The translations under genes and the position numbers were made by a program. The notes beneath the pieces were generated by a model. That model saw nothing but the letters and a program-made list of their open reading frames with translations. It was not told the DNA's origin and ran no database searches. A stretch of DNA of 64,000 nucleotides from Candidatus Thiodictyon syntrophicum (GTDB lineage Bacteria; Pseudomonadota; Gammaproteobacteria; Chromatiales; Chromatiaceae): assembly GCF_002813775.1 (NCBI RefSeq), contig NZ_CP020370.1, positions 620,001 to 684,000 on the forward strand. The letters are read 5' to 3'. Shown here in pieces: positions 8,934 to 19,734 of the stretch. Numbering within the stretch: the first letter of the stretch is position 1; the number at the start of each line of letters is the position of its first letter.

Positions 8934-10256
8934 ATGGCAGCGCTCACGCCTTACCAGTCCTGGGGGCGCTACCCGCGGGCGTTACCCGCAGGCGTGCGAT
9001 CCCTGCGTTTTCGCGATCAACCGCTGCCGCGGGTCGCGGGCAGCGTGCTGCCCTTCGGCAACGGCCGCAGCTATGGGGATAGTTGCCTGAACAACGGCGG
9101 CACCCTGCTCGCGACCCGGGGCCTGGACCGCTTCCTGGCCTTCGACCCCGCCACCGGCCTGATCCGCTGCGAGGCCGGGGTCCTGCTCAGTGAGATCCTG
9201 TCCCTGACGGTCGGCGGCGGCTGGTTCCTGCCGGTGACGCCGGGCACCCGCTACGTCACCGTCGGCGGGGCCATCGCCAATGACGTGCACGGCAAGAACC
9301 ACCACCTGGCCGGCACCTTCGGTCACCAGGTCATCCGCCTGGAACTGCTGCGCAGCTCCGGCGAGCGCCTGCGCTGCGGCCCCACCGAACGGGCGGACCT
9401 GTTCGCCGCCACCATCGGCGGCCTGGGATTGACCGGCCTGATCACCTGGGCCGAGTTTCGGTTGAAGCGTATCGCCAATCCCTATGTCCAGGTGGAGCGG
9501 ACGCGCTTCGACCATCTGGACGGCTTTTTCGAGCTGGCCCTCGGCGCGGACCGGGAACACGAATACACGGTGGCCTGGATCGATTGCCTGGCGTCCGGAC
9601 GGCACCTCGGTCGCGGCATCTACCTGGCGGGGAACCATGCGGCTCCAACCTGCGAAGACGCGCCCAGGCCGCCGGGCCGAGCGCCGTCCATCCCCTTCGA
9701 CCCGCCCCTGTCGTTGATCGCCACGCCCACCTTGCGGGCCTTCAACGAGATTTTCTACCGCAAGCAGCCGCGCCGCCCGACGAACGGCGTGGAACACTTT
9801 GCACCCTTCTTTTACCCCCTGGACGGCATCGGTCAGTGGAACCGCATCTATGGCCCCAAGGGTTTTCTCCAGTATCAATCGGTCGTACCCATGTCCGCAG
9901 GCCGCGACGCCACCCGGGCGATGCTCGCGTGCATCGCAGGCTCCGGGCAGGGGTCCTTCCTCAGCGTACTGAAGGTCTTCGGTGACCGGCCGGCGGCCGG
10001 CCTGCTGTCCTTTCCCCGCCCCGGGGTCACGCTGGCCCTTGACTTCCCATATAAGGGCCGTGCCACACTCCGCCTTTTTGAAACCCTTGACACCCTGGTC
10101 GCGCAGGCGGGCGGGGCCATCTATCCCGCGAAGGATGCCCATATGTCCCCACGGTTGTTTGCCGCCGGCTACCCCCGGGTCGACGAATTCCGGCGCCACC
10201 TCGACCCGGCCTTCTCGTCGAGCTTCTGGCGACGGGTCACGGGGGCGGTCGCATGA
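8934..10256 (+). CDS. FAD-linked oxidase, DprE1-like
   Basis: A 440-residue FAD-linked oxidase of the VAO/PCMH fold. P-F-G-N-G-R-S-Y-G-D-S near residues 40-50 and the V-G-G-A-I-A-N-D-V-H-G-K-N-H-H segment near 117-131 bind FAD as in DprE1. In mycobacteria DprE1 oxidises decaprenyl-phosphoryl ribose to the 2'-keto form. Between the prenyltransferase fusion and an SDR this is the expected partner. Start: ATG 5 bp after the preceding stop; the end overlaps the next ATG in ATGA. The role of the pathway product in this organism is inferred. Confidence 0.85.
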   Translation: MAALTPYQSWGRYPRALPAGVRSLRFRDQPLPRVAGSVLPFGNGRSYGDSCLNNGGTLLATRGLDRFLAFDPATGLIRCEAGVLLSEILSLTVGGGWFLPVTPGTRYVTVGGAIANDVHGKNHHLAGTFGHQVIRLELLRSSGERLRCGPTERADLFAATIGGLGLTGLITWAEFRLKRIANPYVQVERTRFDHLDGFFELALGADREHEYTVAWIDCLASGRHLGRGIYLAGNHAAPTCEDAPRPPGRAPSIPFDPPLSLIATPTLRAFNEIFYRKQPRRPTNGVEHFAPFFYPLDGIGQWNRIYGPKGFLQYQSVVPMSAGRDATRAMLACIAGSGQGSFLSVLKVFGDRPAAGLLSFPRPGVTLALDFPYKGRATLRLFETLDTLVAQAGGAIYPAKDAHMSPRLFAAGYPRVDEFRRHLDPAFSSSFWRRVTGAVA

Positions 10257-10993
10257 GCACGCGGGTCCTGATCGTTGGTGCCACCTCCGCCATCGCCGAG
10301 GCGCTGGCCCGGCGCTATGCGGCCCAGGGGGCGACCCTGTTCCTGGCGGCGCGCCACACCGAGCGGGCGGCGGCCATTGCGGATGATCTGCGGGTACGCG
10401 GCGCCGCCATGGTCGAGGTCGGGGCCTACGACGCGACAGTGCCGGACCGGGCCGAGGCCCTGGTGGCCGCCGCCTGGGAGGCCCTCGGCGGCCTTGATGT
10501 GGCCCTGATCGCCCACGGGTCCCTGCCGGACCAGGCCGCCTGCGCCGCCAGTGCCGCGCTCACCCGGCGGGAATTGGAGGTCAACCTGATCAGTGTCATC
10601 GATCTGCTGACGCCGCTTGCCAGCCGGATGCAGGCCGCGGGGTGCGGCACCCTGGCCGTGATCGGCTCGGTGGCCGGCGACCGCGGGCGCCAGAGCAACT
10701 ATGTTTACGGGACAGCCAAGGGCGCGCTCGCCATCTTCCTCCAGGGACTGGCCCACCGCCTGGCCCCGGCGGGGGTGCGGGTGCTGACCATCAAACCCGG
10801 CTTCGTCGACACCCCCATGACCGCCGCCTTTCCCAAGGGACCCCTGTGGGCCAGCCCCGACCGGGTGGCGCGCGACATCCAGCGCGCCATCGCGCGCGGG
10901 ACGCACATCTGCTATACCCCGTGGTTCTGGCGCTGGATTATGCTGGTCATTCGCCTGATACCCGCAGCGATCTTTCATCGTACGCAGCTGTGA
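10253..10993 (+). CDS. SDR-family reductase, DprE2-like
   Basis: A 246-residue short-chain dehydrogenase. The nucleotide motif V-G-A-T-S-A-I-A (residues 8-15) lacks the usual T-G-x-x-x-G-I-G glycines, like the atypical DprE2 group. The catalytic set is Ser139, Tyr152 and Lys156 (Y-G-T-A-K). A C-terminal hydrophobic stretch with W-F-W-R-W may touch the membrane. It overlaps the DprE1-like gene by 4 bp (ATGA), implying translational coupling. Expected reaction: NADH-dependent reduction of the 2'-keto intermediate to polyprenyl-phosphoryl arabinose. Confidence 0.85.
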   Translation: MSTRVLIVGATSAIAEALARRYAAQGATLFLAARHTERAAAIADDLRVRGAAMVEVGAYDATVPDRAEALVAAAWEALGGLDVALIAHGSLPDQAACAASAALTRRELEVNLISVIDLLTPLASRMQAAGCGTLAVIGSVAGDRGRQSNYVYGTAKGALAIFLQGLAHRLAPAGVRVLTIKPGFVDTPMTAAFPKGPLWASPDRVARDIQRAIARGTHICYTPWFWRWIMLVIRLIPAAIFHRTQL

Positions 10994-11196
10994 CCTCGGG
11001 CACAAGGAGTGATGGTCGCGGCGTTCAGTAGTTACTCAGGTCATAAACATTTCAGCTTTGAGCGATAATGGCTGGCGTGCGACTGTTTTTTCTCGGCCTC
11101 GTTCCGGCCATCGCGTGCTAGCCGCGATGCCGACACTGACCTCCAGAGCGTGCGGCAGTCTCAGCCGTACTCTGCTGGCGTATACGTTATATCAAT

Positions 11197-12021
11197 TTGG
11201 TGGAACTGGTTATACTGCTGATTGCGCTGTACATAGCTACCGTATGGGTTATCTTGATCTTGACGCGAAAAATCTTTGCCGCTGCGAAAGCAATGCGCAT
11301 CCCACCCGCCCTGGCCAGCATCGTGACCGTGGTCGGACTGGTGTATGTCTCATGCCTCATCCCAGGGATGTTCGGTATGCTGTTCACGAGAACAGCTTGG
11401 TGCTTATTCATCTTGCTCGCCGTTGCAGGCTCGCTCCTGGTTCCCAGGCTCAGTACCCAAAATCCAATGGCGCCGGCCACGCTGGAGGGCGGTCAAGGTG
11501 CCAGGTCGATCGATTTTACCCTGATTGTTTTCGGTCTACTCGGAGCAATACCAGTTCTGGACTATCTCCGCTGGACACTTCCATCGTCACTGCTCAATCC
11601 GGATAGTGCCTTGCAATGGGACACCGTCTCTTACCATCTACCGGGCTTTATCGAATTCTCGCAACACCACACGCTTTGGTCGTTGGATGGGCCTTACCAA
11701 AGTTACAGCTTCGGCTTCGAGTTGATTGGCAATTTTTTGTCACAACCTTTCCACGCCCACTGGGGACTCATTATAGCCAATCTCTTGGCTATTATTCTGC
11801 TGGTGATTGCTATCGCCGCCGCCGCAAGAATTTTGGTTCCTTCGCTACCAACAACGCGAGTGGCCAACTGGCTTCCTGGTGCAGTTCTGGCGTTCTGGCC
11901 ATCGGCATCTGGTGTGCTCTACAGCGACGAGACGGTCACCGGCTTTCGGGTTCGCAGCAATGCCAGCGAGCATCTGCGAGCCGTGATACCCGCGGGGTAT
12001 GAACTGAAGATGGGTGGATGA
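11197..12021 (+). pseudogene. Truncated GT-C/GT39-like membrane protein
   Basis: The 274-residue frame starts at TTG (11197) or GTG (11200). It has five or six hydrophobic helices and a W-D-T-V-S-Y-H-L-P motif near residue 140, recalling the first-loop W-D-x-x-x-Y-H-L-P signature of large (400-700 residue) polytopic glycosyltransferases that use polyprenyl-phosphate sugars. After W-L-P-G-A-V-L-A-F-W-P-S-A-S-G-V the hydrophobic pattern stops and about 35 unrelated polar residues follow. The gene therefore looks broken near 11900, with the C-terminal half missing. The DNA is clearly richer in A+T than its neighbours. It lies directly after the DPA-like operon and may be its arabinosyltransferase remnant. 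The 203 bp before it show no gene. Confidence 0.5.
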
Positions 12022-12186
12022 GGGTCGCATGGGCAGGAGCCCCCACCTGACTCAGACGCGCCGGCGAAAACGCGCGGATGCTGCGGGCAACGTGCGCGAG
12101 AATCAGTACACTAGGCACCTGAGCATCAGCGGCCCGGCATCCCAGATCCGGACTGGGCCCCACCCTCACCAGCCGGAGCCCCCCAC

Positions 12187-13584
<1,398 letters not shown>

Positions 13585-13594
13585 ACAAGAAAAC

Positions 13595-13735
13595 AGTTTA
13601 GCCGCAAATGAACGCAAATTGACGCAAATAATCCGACGCTTGGCCTTTACTGCATGTTCACTGTCCGGGTAGCGCCCCCGACGATGCTAACCAGCAGATT
13701 TATTTGCGCTTATTTGCGTTCATTTACGGCCAAAT
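13595..13735. repeat. R2 inverted-repeat element, copy 1
   Basis: The left arm GTTTAGCCGCAAATGAACGC then AAATTGACGCAAATAA is mirrored by the right arm TTATTTGCGCTTATTTGCGT then TCATTTACGGCCAAATAC, with about 65 bp between. A shared ACTCTTTTT tail follows at 13735. A separate small hairpin (GGAGTCCAAGGCTTTGGACTCC, near 13770-13791) lies downstream. The whole gap 13585-13912 holds no gene. Confidence 0.8.
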
Positions 13736-13912
13736 ACTCTTTTTGGGTCTAGCGCCTCGCTTGACCCTTTGGAGTCCAAGGCTTTGGACTCCCTGCCAGG
13801 ACCCGGCCGCGACGCCTGGCCCACCCCCCCGGCCAGCCAGCCGCAGCCCAGGCAGCGCCCGGCCTTTCGGGTTACCCTAGCCGGCATCGGCAAGCCGCAT
13901 TGCGAGGGTTTC

Positions 13913-15124
13913 ATGCACATTCGTCCGCCAATACTCCTGACCCTGGGTCTGCTCTCGGGGCTGACACCCTTCGCCATCGATATGTATCTGCCGAGCCTGC
14001 CGGTGATCGCACTGGACCTCGGCTCGAGCATCGAACTCGCCCAGCTCACCGTGACCGTCTACCTCGGGGTCTTTGCCCTGGCCCAGTTGTTCCTGGGTCC
14101 GCTGTCGGACGTGCGCGGGCGGCGCTCGACCATCGGCGGCGGCCTGGCCCTCTTTTGCCTGGGGAGTCTGGGGTGCGCCCTGGCCGGTTCCATGGAAACG
14201 CTGATCGCGGCGCGCGTGGTCCAGGCCCTGGGCGGGGCGGCCGTCGCGGTTACGGTGCCGGCCCTGGTGCGCGACCTGTGTGAGAAAGACGAGTGCGCCC
14301 GGGTGCTGAGCCTCGTGATGCTGGTGATGTCCCTGGCACCGCTGCTGGCACCCTCCATCGGCGGGCTCATCGTAGGTCAGGTGGGTTGGCACTGGGTCTT
14401 CATCGCCCTCTACGGGATTGGATTGCTCGCGATCGGGCTCTTCTTCGCGTTGCTCCCGGAAACCCTGCCGCCGGCGCGCCGCCATCCGGCGGATGTGGGT
14501 CGGGTCCTGCGCAACTATCTCCAACTGATGCACCATCGCACCGGTATGGGTTATCTGCTCGTCGGGGCCTTCTCCTTCGGCGGCATGATGACCTATATCG
14601 TCACCTCGCCCTTCGTCTATATCATCCTGCACGCCGTTCCGACCGCCTGGTTCGCGGTCCTGTTCGGTCTCAACGTGGCCGCGGCCATGGTGACCACCAC
14701 GCTCAACGCCCGCCTGGTCACGCGCCTGGGGGCGGAGCGCCTGTTGCGCCTGGGCCTGGGCGTCCAGGTGGTCGCCGCGCTCCTGCTCCTGGGGCTCGCG
14801 CTCTGGGGAACCCCGCCGTTGTGGGCGATCGTACTCGCCACCCTGCTCTATTTGGGGGTGGCCGGGGTGGTGCTCGGCAACGCCATGGCGGGCTACATGA
14901 TGCACTTCGCGCCCATGGCCGGGACCGCCTCGGCCTTCTCCGGGGCGGCGCGCTTCGGCACCGGGGCCATCGTCGGCTCCCTGGTCAGCCTGGCCCATGA
15001 CGGGACGGCGCGCCCACTGCTGCTCGGCATGGCCCTATGCGGGCTGCTGGCGGGGCTGAGCTACCTGTGGCTGGTCGCAGCGCCGCGTGGGTTGCTGCGG
15101 TCGGCCGTGCCGCAGCGGGGCTGA
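13913..15124 (+). CDS. Bcr/CflA-type MFS multidrug exporter
   Basis: A 403-residue, 12-helix major facilitator. The first helix ends in D-M-Y-L-P-S-L-P, the opening of the Bcr/CflA (DHA1) family, and G-P-L-S-D-V-R-G-R-R-S in the 2-3 loop is motif A for proton-coupled antiport. Likely an inner-membrane drug:H+ antiporter. The ATG at 13913 was chosen because upstream codons encode intergenic hairpin sequence and the family starts at this point. No linked regulator is seen. Confidence 0.88.
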   Translation: MHIRPPILLTLGLLSGLTPFAIDMYLPSLPVIALDLGSSIELAQLTVTVYLGVFALAQLFLGPLSDVRGRRSTIGGGLALFCLGSLGCALAGSMETLIAARVVQALGGAAVAVTVPALVRDLCEKDECARVLSLVMLVMSLAPLLAPSIGGLIVGQVGWHWVFIALYGIGLLAIGLFFALLPETLPPARRHPADVGRVLRNYLQLMHHRTGMGYLLVGAFSFGGMMTYIVTSPFVYIILHAVPTAWFAVLFGLNVAAAMVTTTLNARLVTRLGAERLLRLGLGVQVVAALLLLGLALWGTPPLWAIVLATLLYLGVAGVVLGNAMAGYMMHFAPMAGTASAFSGAARFGTGAIVGSLVSLAHDGTARPLLLGMALCGLLAGLSYLWLVAAPRGLLRSAVPQRG

Positions 15125-15394
15125 CAGGGAACCGGTGGGGCGGAACGCTACGGGAGGTTCCGCCAATCGGCCGGGAGCCGCGAGGCCCGCCCGTCATTCG
15201 GGCACTGACCGCGAGACGCGGACCACCCGGCGTCGCCTTGGCGGATCGCTCTGCGGACAGCCGCCCTGCGCGAGTTGCACCGGCAGTTGACGGCGCGTCG
15301 CCGGCAGGCAAAAGAACAGGTTTCAACCCCAATCTCGGTTGGATATGCTGGCCCCATCCTGAACGCCTGCCCCTTGACCCAAAGAAGACCTGCG

Positions 15395-15799
15395 ATGACC
15401 AACATTACACTGGAATTGTCCGAGTCCGTGGTACGACAGGCAGACCAGGCCGCACGCCTCATGCACCGCCCCTTGGAGCAGGTACTCGCCGCACTGCTGG
15501 AAGCCGCCCTCCCGGCATTGGATGATATTCCGCCCAAGCTCCAGACCCAGCTGATAGAAATGACTTGGCTGAGCGATGGAGCCCTGATGGATATCGCCGG
15601 CACCGACATGTCGGAACCTGACCGGCTACGCCTTTGCGAATTGGGACTGCGGGCCGACGAACTGGCCTCCGAGGAGCAAAGGGATCTCGAGGTATTGCGG
15701 GAGCACTATGGCGAACTGACCCTACGCAAAGCCCGCGCCTTTGCCTTACTCAGCATCCGCAGCGGCAAGCGATTGCTGAGACAAGCAGCCGCGGCTTGA
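15395..15799 (+). CDS. Hypothetical protein preceding an HNH gene
   Basis: A 134-residue, mostly helical, charged protein starting M-T-N-I-T-L-E-L-S-E-S-V-V-R-Q-A-D. The start resembles the strand-helix opening of ribbon-helix-helix or CopG-like proteins; residues 60-134 add further helices. Its TGA overlaps the HNH gene's ATG by one base, so the two are translationally coupled and probably work together. I do not recognise a named family. An antitoxin or DNA-binding partner is possible. The 270 bp upstream hold no clear gene. Confidence 0.6.
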   Translation: MTNITLELSESVVRQADQAARLMHRPLEQVLAALLEAALPALDDIPPKLQTQLIEMTWLSDGALMDIAGTDMSEPDRLRLCELGLRADELASEEQRDLEVLREHYGELTLRKARAFALLSIRSGKRLLRQAAAA

Positions 15800-16221
15800 T
15801 GGCCGACACGCTGCCGAAGGCGCTACGCGAACGGGTTGCCGCCGCGGCCCGCTATCGCTGTGGCTACTGCCAGACGGACCAACGCGTCAGCGGCGCGCAG
15901 ATGCATATCGAGCACATCCTCCCCCGCGCCTTGGGCGGCAGTTCGCAAGAGTCGAATCTTTGGCTGTCCTGCGCCTGGTGCAACAGTTACAAGGGTAGGA
16001 AAGTCGAGGCGCCCGACCCGGATACGGGGGCGACGGTCCCGCTGTTCCACCCGCGCGGGCAGCGCTGGGCCGAGCATTTCGCCTGGGACCTGGACGCCAT
16101 CCGCATCGTCGGCCTGACACCGACCGGACGCGCAACGGTCGCCGCGCTGAATCTCAATAACCCTTATATCGTCCCCGCTCGTCGTCTCTGGGTACTCGCC
16201 GGATGGCATCCACCCGAATAA
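15799..16221 (+). CDS. HNH endonuclease
   Basis: A 140-residue HNH nuclease. C-G-Y-C (about residues 18-21) and C-A-W-C (about 58-61) form the structural zinc site. I-E-H-I-L-P-R-A-L-G-G gives the catalytic His, L-W-L-S-C-A-W-C-N the middle N, and N-S-Y-K-G-R the last motif. The C-terminal region with F-H-P-R and W is common in the McrA-like group of stand-alone HNH proteins. The reaction is metal-dependent DNA cleavage; target unknown. Coupled to the preceding gene by TGATG. Its position just before a DNA methylase gene suggests a restriction or defence context, but orientation and spacing do not prove one operon. Confidence 0.85.
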   Translation: MADTLPKALRERVAAAARYRCGYCQTDQRVSGAQMHIEHILPRALGGSSQESNLWLSCAWCNSYKGRKVEAPDPDTGATVPLFHPRGQRWAEHFAWDLDAIRIVGLTPTGRATVAALNLNNPYIVPARRLWVLAGWHPPE

Positions 16222-16448
16222 TAAGACCGAGGGGCGGCGAAGGCCTGCGCATTAGTCCGCAGCATTCTAATGGCACGCGTGAAACATGAAGCCAAATCGG
16301 GGCAACGCGAATTAACATCTTGCTCACCAATGGCGGTCGCAACCCGGTGAGGTTTCTGCGATTTTAGGGGCAGTCGGATTTCGCTATAGCTGAACATTTT
16401 CTTAATCTGTGCGACGACCTGTTGGGGGATGCGCGAAAGGCCAGGCCA

Positions 16449-18644
16449 ATGACTATCGAAAAAAACTACAACATCAGTTTCATTGCCGCACTCGCCCTGC
16501 GCGAGAAGCAGATTCAGCAGAATTATCGCCCGATCATTGCCGTTCACAAGTGGTTTGCCCGTCGCCCCGGCACCCTGTTCCGCGGGCTATTGCTGTCGGA
16601 ATTTGCCGCGGGCCCCATCGCATCGACCTACTTCAAGTCGCACCGCTTCGCGGGAATCACCGTCGTTGACCCTTTCATGGGCGGGGGTACGCCGCTGCTT
16701 GAAGCGAACCGGATCGGCTGCAATGTCGTCGGCACCGACATCAACCCGATGGCGGCCTGGGTGGTACGCGAGGAAATCGACGCACTCGACCTCTGCGCCT
16801 ATACCGAAACGGCCGGGCGGCTGGCCGGGCATCTGGCGCAGGAACTTGGCCATTTCTACAAGACCCGCTGCCCGCTGACCGGACGGGCCGACGCCGACGT
16901 CAAATACTTCATGTGGGTGAAGACGGGGACCTGTGTGGCTTGCGGCCAGGAGTTCGACCTGTTCCCCGGCTATACGCTGGCCGAGGACGCCCGGCATCCG
17001 GCCTATGTGCTCATCTGCCCGGGCTGCGGCGACCTCAACGAGGTGGCGGACCCGAAAAATCCCGGCAACTGTGCCTGCGGGGTGAGGCTCAGGGCCGATG
17101 GCCCGGTCAAGCGCAACAAATGTCCCTGCCCGCACTGCGGCCAGATGAACGCCACACCCTTTCATGGCGCCGGCCCGCCCACCCACCGGCTTTTTGCCAT
17201 GGAGTATCACAATCCCGAGCTGAAAAAGCGGCCGGGTCGGCTGTTCAAGAAGCCGGACGCCGAGGATCTGGCGCGCGTCGCGGCGGCAGGTGCGGCATGG
17301 CAACGGATGCGTCCGTCGTTCGTGCCCGACGATGCGATACCCGAGGGGGACGAAAGCTCGCGTCTGCACCGCTGGGGCTATGAGCGGTTCAGCGAACTGT
17401 TCAATGACCGGCAGTTGCTGGCACTGGAAACGAGCGCGCGGTTTATTGCCGGCGTAACCGACCGGCGGGTGCGGCGGGCCTTGGCGACGAATCTATCCGA
17501 CCTGCTGCGGTATCAGAACATGCTCTGCCGCTATGATGCAATGGCGTTGAAATCCCTTGATATTTTTTCAATCCACGGGTTTCCGGTCAGCTATCTGCAG
17601 GTGGAGTCCAATATCCTCGGTCTGCGCAACCCCAACGGTTCGCCGATCGGCTCGGGCGCTTGGGTCAATATCACCGAGAAATACACCAAGGCGAAACGCT
17701 ACTGCACCGCGCCGTTCGAGGTATTGTTCGACGGCAAGAAGAAGACGACGCACTACGTTGTCGGTGAGTGGATCGGAGAGAAACACCCGGAACTGCCCGA
17801 TGCCGCTCCGCGCGACATCGATATCCGCTGCCTCTCATCGACCGACATAGAACTGGCGCCGGACAGCCTTGACGGTGTATTTACCGACCCGCCCTATTTC
17901 GGGATGGTTCAGTATGGTGAACTGATGCACTTCTGCTATGTGTGGTTGCGCAAGCTCATGGGCGGCGACTTCCCCGGCCTTGAGCTGACGACGACCCGGC
18001 ACCTTGACGAACTGACCGGCAACGCAACGGCCGAGCGCAACATCGAACACTTCGCCGAAGGGCTCGCCGCCGTCTACACACGAATGGCGGCCGCACTCAA
18101 GCCCGGCGCGCCGCTGCTGTTCACCTACCACCACAACAAGCAGGAGGCGTATCAGGCTGCCGCGCTGGCTATCCTCGACGCGGGCCTGACCTGTTCGGCC
18201 TCACTACCCTGCCCGGCTGAAATGGGTGGGTCCATCCATATCCATGGGACCGCCTCCTCCATCGTCGATACCGTCTTCGTCTGCCGCGACCGCGGCGCGA
18301 CGCCGCGCGCCTGGCTGTTCGAGGACGCGGCCGGACTGGCGCGGCTGATGAAACGCGAACTGGCCGAGCTGCGCCTGGCCGGCATGAAACCGACCCTCGG
18401 CGATACCCGTTGCATCGCCTTCGGACATATAACGCGGATGGCGATAGGGGGCTTGCGGCCGGAGTGGATACCGTCCTGGTCGACCGCGAAGAAGCTCGCG
18501 ACCATCCGGGTCGCCATGGATGCGCTAGCCACGGTGGAGGAGGCGTGTGCATTGCTGCAAGCCACTGAGGGCAAGGTCTTCACGCTTGCGACAATGCCGC
18601 TTCTCAGCGAACAAACGCGCATCCGCGAGTACCGGACGCGATAG
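16449..18644 (+). CDS. DUF1156-family DNA methyltransferase
   Basis: A 731-residue SAM-dependent N6-adenine-type methylase. D-P-F-M-G-G-G-T at 74-81 is the SAM-binding motif I and D-P-P-Y-F at 480-484 the catalytic motif, so the order is circularly permuted relative to many adenine methylases. Between them lies a zinc-ribbon region with several C-x2-C pairs. The N-terminal R-x-I-I-A-V-H-K-W-F-A-R-R-P-G-T segment is characteristic of DUF1156 proteins. ATG 16449 has a GAAAGG ribosome site 8 bp upstream; earlier TTG codons are less likely. Family members usually sit beside a DUF499 ATPase and a helicase in defence-like loci. Neither is present, so this copy looks solitary. Confidence 0.88.
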   Translation: MTIEKNYNISFIAALALREKQIQQNYRPIIAVHKWFARRPGTLFRGLLLSEFAAGPIASTYFKSHRFAGITVVDPFMGGGTPLLEANRIGCNVVGTDINPMAAWVVREEIDALDLCAYTETAGRLAGHLAQELGHFYKTRCPLTGRADADVKYFMWVKTGTCVACGQEFDLFPGYTLAEDARHPAYVLICPGCGDLNEVADPKNPGNCACGVRLRADGPVKRNKCPCPHCGQMNATPFHGAGPPTHRLFAMEYHNPELKKRPGRLFKKPDAEDLARVAAAGAAWQRMRPSFVPDDAIPEGDESSRLHRWGYERFSELFNDRQLLALETSARFIAGVTDRRVRRALATNLSDLLRYQNMLCRYDAMALKSLDIFSIHGFPVSYLQVESNILGLRNPNGSPIGSGAWVNITEKYTKAKRYCTAPFEVLFDGKKKTTHYVVGEWIGEKHPELPDAAPRDIDIRCLSSTDIELAPDSLDGVFTDPPYFGMVQYGELMHFCYVWLRKLMGGDFPGLELTTTRHLDELTGNATAERNIEHFAEGLAAVYTRMAAALKPGAPLLFTYHHNKQEAYQAAALAILDAGLTCSASLPCPAEMGGSIHIHGTASSIVDTVFVCRDRGATPRAWLFEDAAGLARLMKRELAELRLAGMKPTLGDTRCIAFGHITRMAIGGLRPEWIPSWSTAKKLATIRVAMDALATVEEACALLQATEGKVFTLATMPLLSEQTRIREYRTR

Positions 18645-18752
18645 CAGACCAAAGTCCGGGTTGCCGCTTCCCGGGCGGGATATTCATCCGTGCCGAGCGA
18701 TTATTCCTACGCCGACCTTGGTCATAACTGCGCCCACCTCGCGGGTGATAGC

Positions 18753-18807
18753 CGTCGCGGCCGGGGGGCCGCTCCTACGCCGTAGGAGCGGCCCCCCGGC
18801 CGCGACG
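18753..18807. terminator. Perfect 27-bp stem hairpin between convergent genes
   Basis: CGTCGCGGCCGGGGGGCCGC continues to TACG at 18779, and after one base its exact complement runs to 18807. The sequence reads as two GTAGGAGCGGCC units head to head. Weaker pairing extends outward (GTCATAAC/GTTATGA). There is no U run, so it resembles a REP-type pair more than an intrinsic terminator. Placement between convergent 3' ends suits bidirectional termination or mRNA protection. Confidence 0.65.
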
Positions 18808-18843
18808 GGTGGCCGACAGGGCGCGTGGCCGACGTTATGATCA

Positions 18844-19734
18844 TCAGCCCTTGAATTCAGCCAACTGCCCGCGCCGCTTCAACAGCTCCACGATGCGGTC
18901 GATCAGGATCAGCTCCATCGCATACATCATCTTGCCTCCGGGGATCACCAGCGTGTTGAAGCCGGTGATCATGGTCCCGTCGATCAGGCCCTTGAGGTTG
19001 ATCTTGTATTCCACGCTCGGTTTGGGCTTCAGGAAGTGGATCAGCACCAGGCTTTGATCGGCCGTGGGGACGTTGGTGACGCACAGTGGGTTGGAGGTGT
19101 CGGTCAGCGGGATGCGCTGGAAATTGATGTGGGTAACCGAGAACTGCGGAAGGATGTACGTCATGTAGTCGTACATGCGCCGGTAGATGGTGAACATCAC
19201 GTCCTTGGGGGCGTAGCCGCGCTCATGGGTGTCGCGTCGCAGCTTCTGCACCCATTCCAGGTTGATGGTGGGACAGACGCCGATCAGGAGATCCACCTCC
19301 TTCGCCATGTCGATATCGCCCGCCATCACGCCGCCGTGCAGGCCCTCGTAGAACAGCAGGTCCGTGTCCTGCGGGATCTGTTCCCAATCGGTGAAGGTCC
19401 CGGGATCACCGCCGTAAAGCGCGGCCTCGGCCTCGTCGTGGATGTATTGGCGCCGCTCCCCGGTGCCGGAGCGGCCATAGCCCTGAAACAGCTCCAACTG
19501 CTTGTCGAACAGGTTGCCCTCCGGACCGAAATGGCTCAGGTTGACGCCCTCGGCCTTCGTCTTGGCCAGTTCCTCCTTCATTTCCACGCGGTTATAGCGG
19601 TGGAAGCTATCACCCGCGACGAAGGCGGCGCGCGCCCCGATGCGCTGGAAGATGCGCTCCAGGGCGTTCTTGACGGTGCTGGTGCCGGCCCCGGACGAGC
19701 CGGTGACGGCGATGATCGGATGCTTGTTGGACAT
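18844..19734 (-). CDS. prk: Phosphoribulokinase
   Basis: A 296-residue octameric (class I) bacterial phosphoribulokinase. P-loop T-G-S-S-G-A-G-T-S-T is at 11-20. The ribulose-5-phosphate-binding region with D-S-F-H-R-Y-N-R near 42-49 and the F-Y-E-G-L-H-G-G segment near 128-135 are intact. It phosphorylates ribulose-5-phosphate to the RuBisCO substrate, the committed Calvin-cycle step in the cytosol. The GAGGAG ribosome site 8 bp upstream of the ATG is strong. No other cbb gene is adjacent, as often seen for prk in purple sulfur bacteria. This is the best physiological marker in the window. Confidence 0.96.
   Translation of the reverse strand: MSNKHPIIAVTGSSGAGTSTVKNALERIFQRIGARAAFVAGDSFHRYNRVEMKEELAKTKAEGVNLSHFGPEGNLFDKQLELFQGYGRSGTGERRQYIHDEAEAALYGGDPGTFTDWEQIPQDTDLLFYEGLHGGVMAGDIDMAKEVDLLIGVCPTINLEWVQKLRRDTHERGYAPKDVMFTIYRRMYDYMTYILPQFSVTHINFQRIPLTDTSNPLCVTNVPTADQSLVLIHFLKPKPSVEYKINLKGLIDGTMITGFNTLVIPGGKMMYAMELILIDRIVELLKRRGQLAEFKG

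Noticed and set aside
11058..11606. Plus-strand frame overlapping the start of the broken glycosyltransferase-like gene
   Set aside because: Irregular Arg/Ser/Cys-rich sequence in another frame of a membrane protein; no support.
18753..18807. tRNA or riboswitch in the large hairpin before prk
   Set aside because: It is a simple perfect stem with a one-base loop between convergent 3' ends; no cloverleaf or aptamer features.
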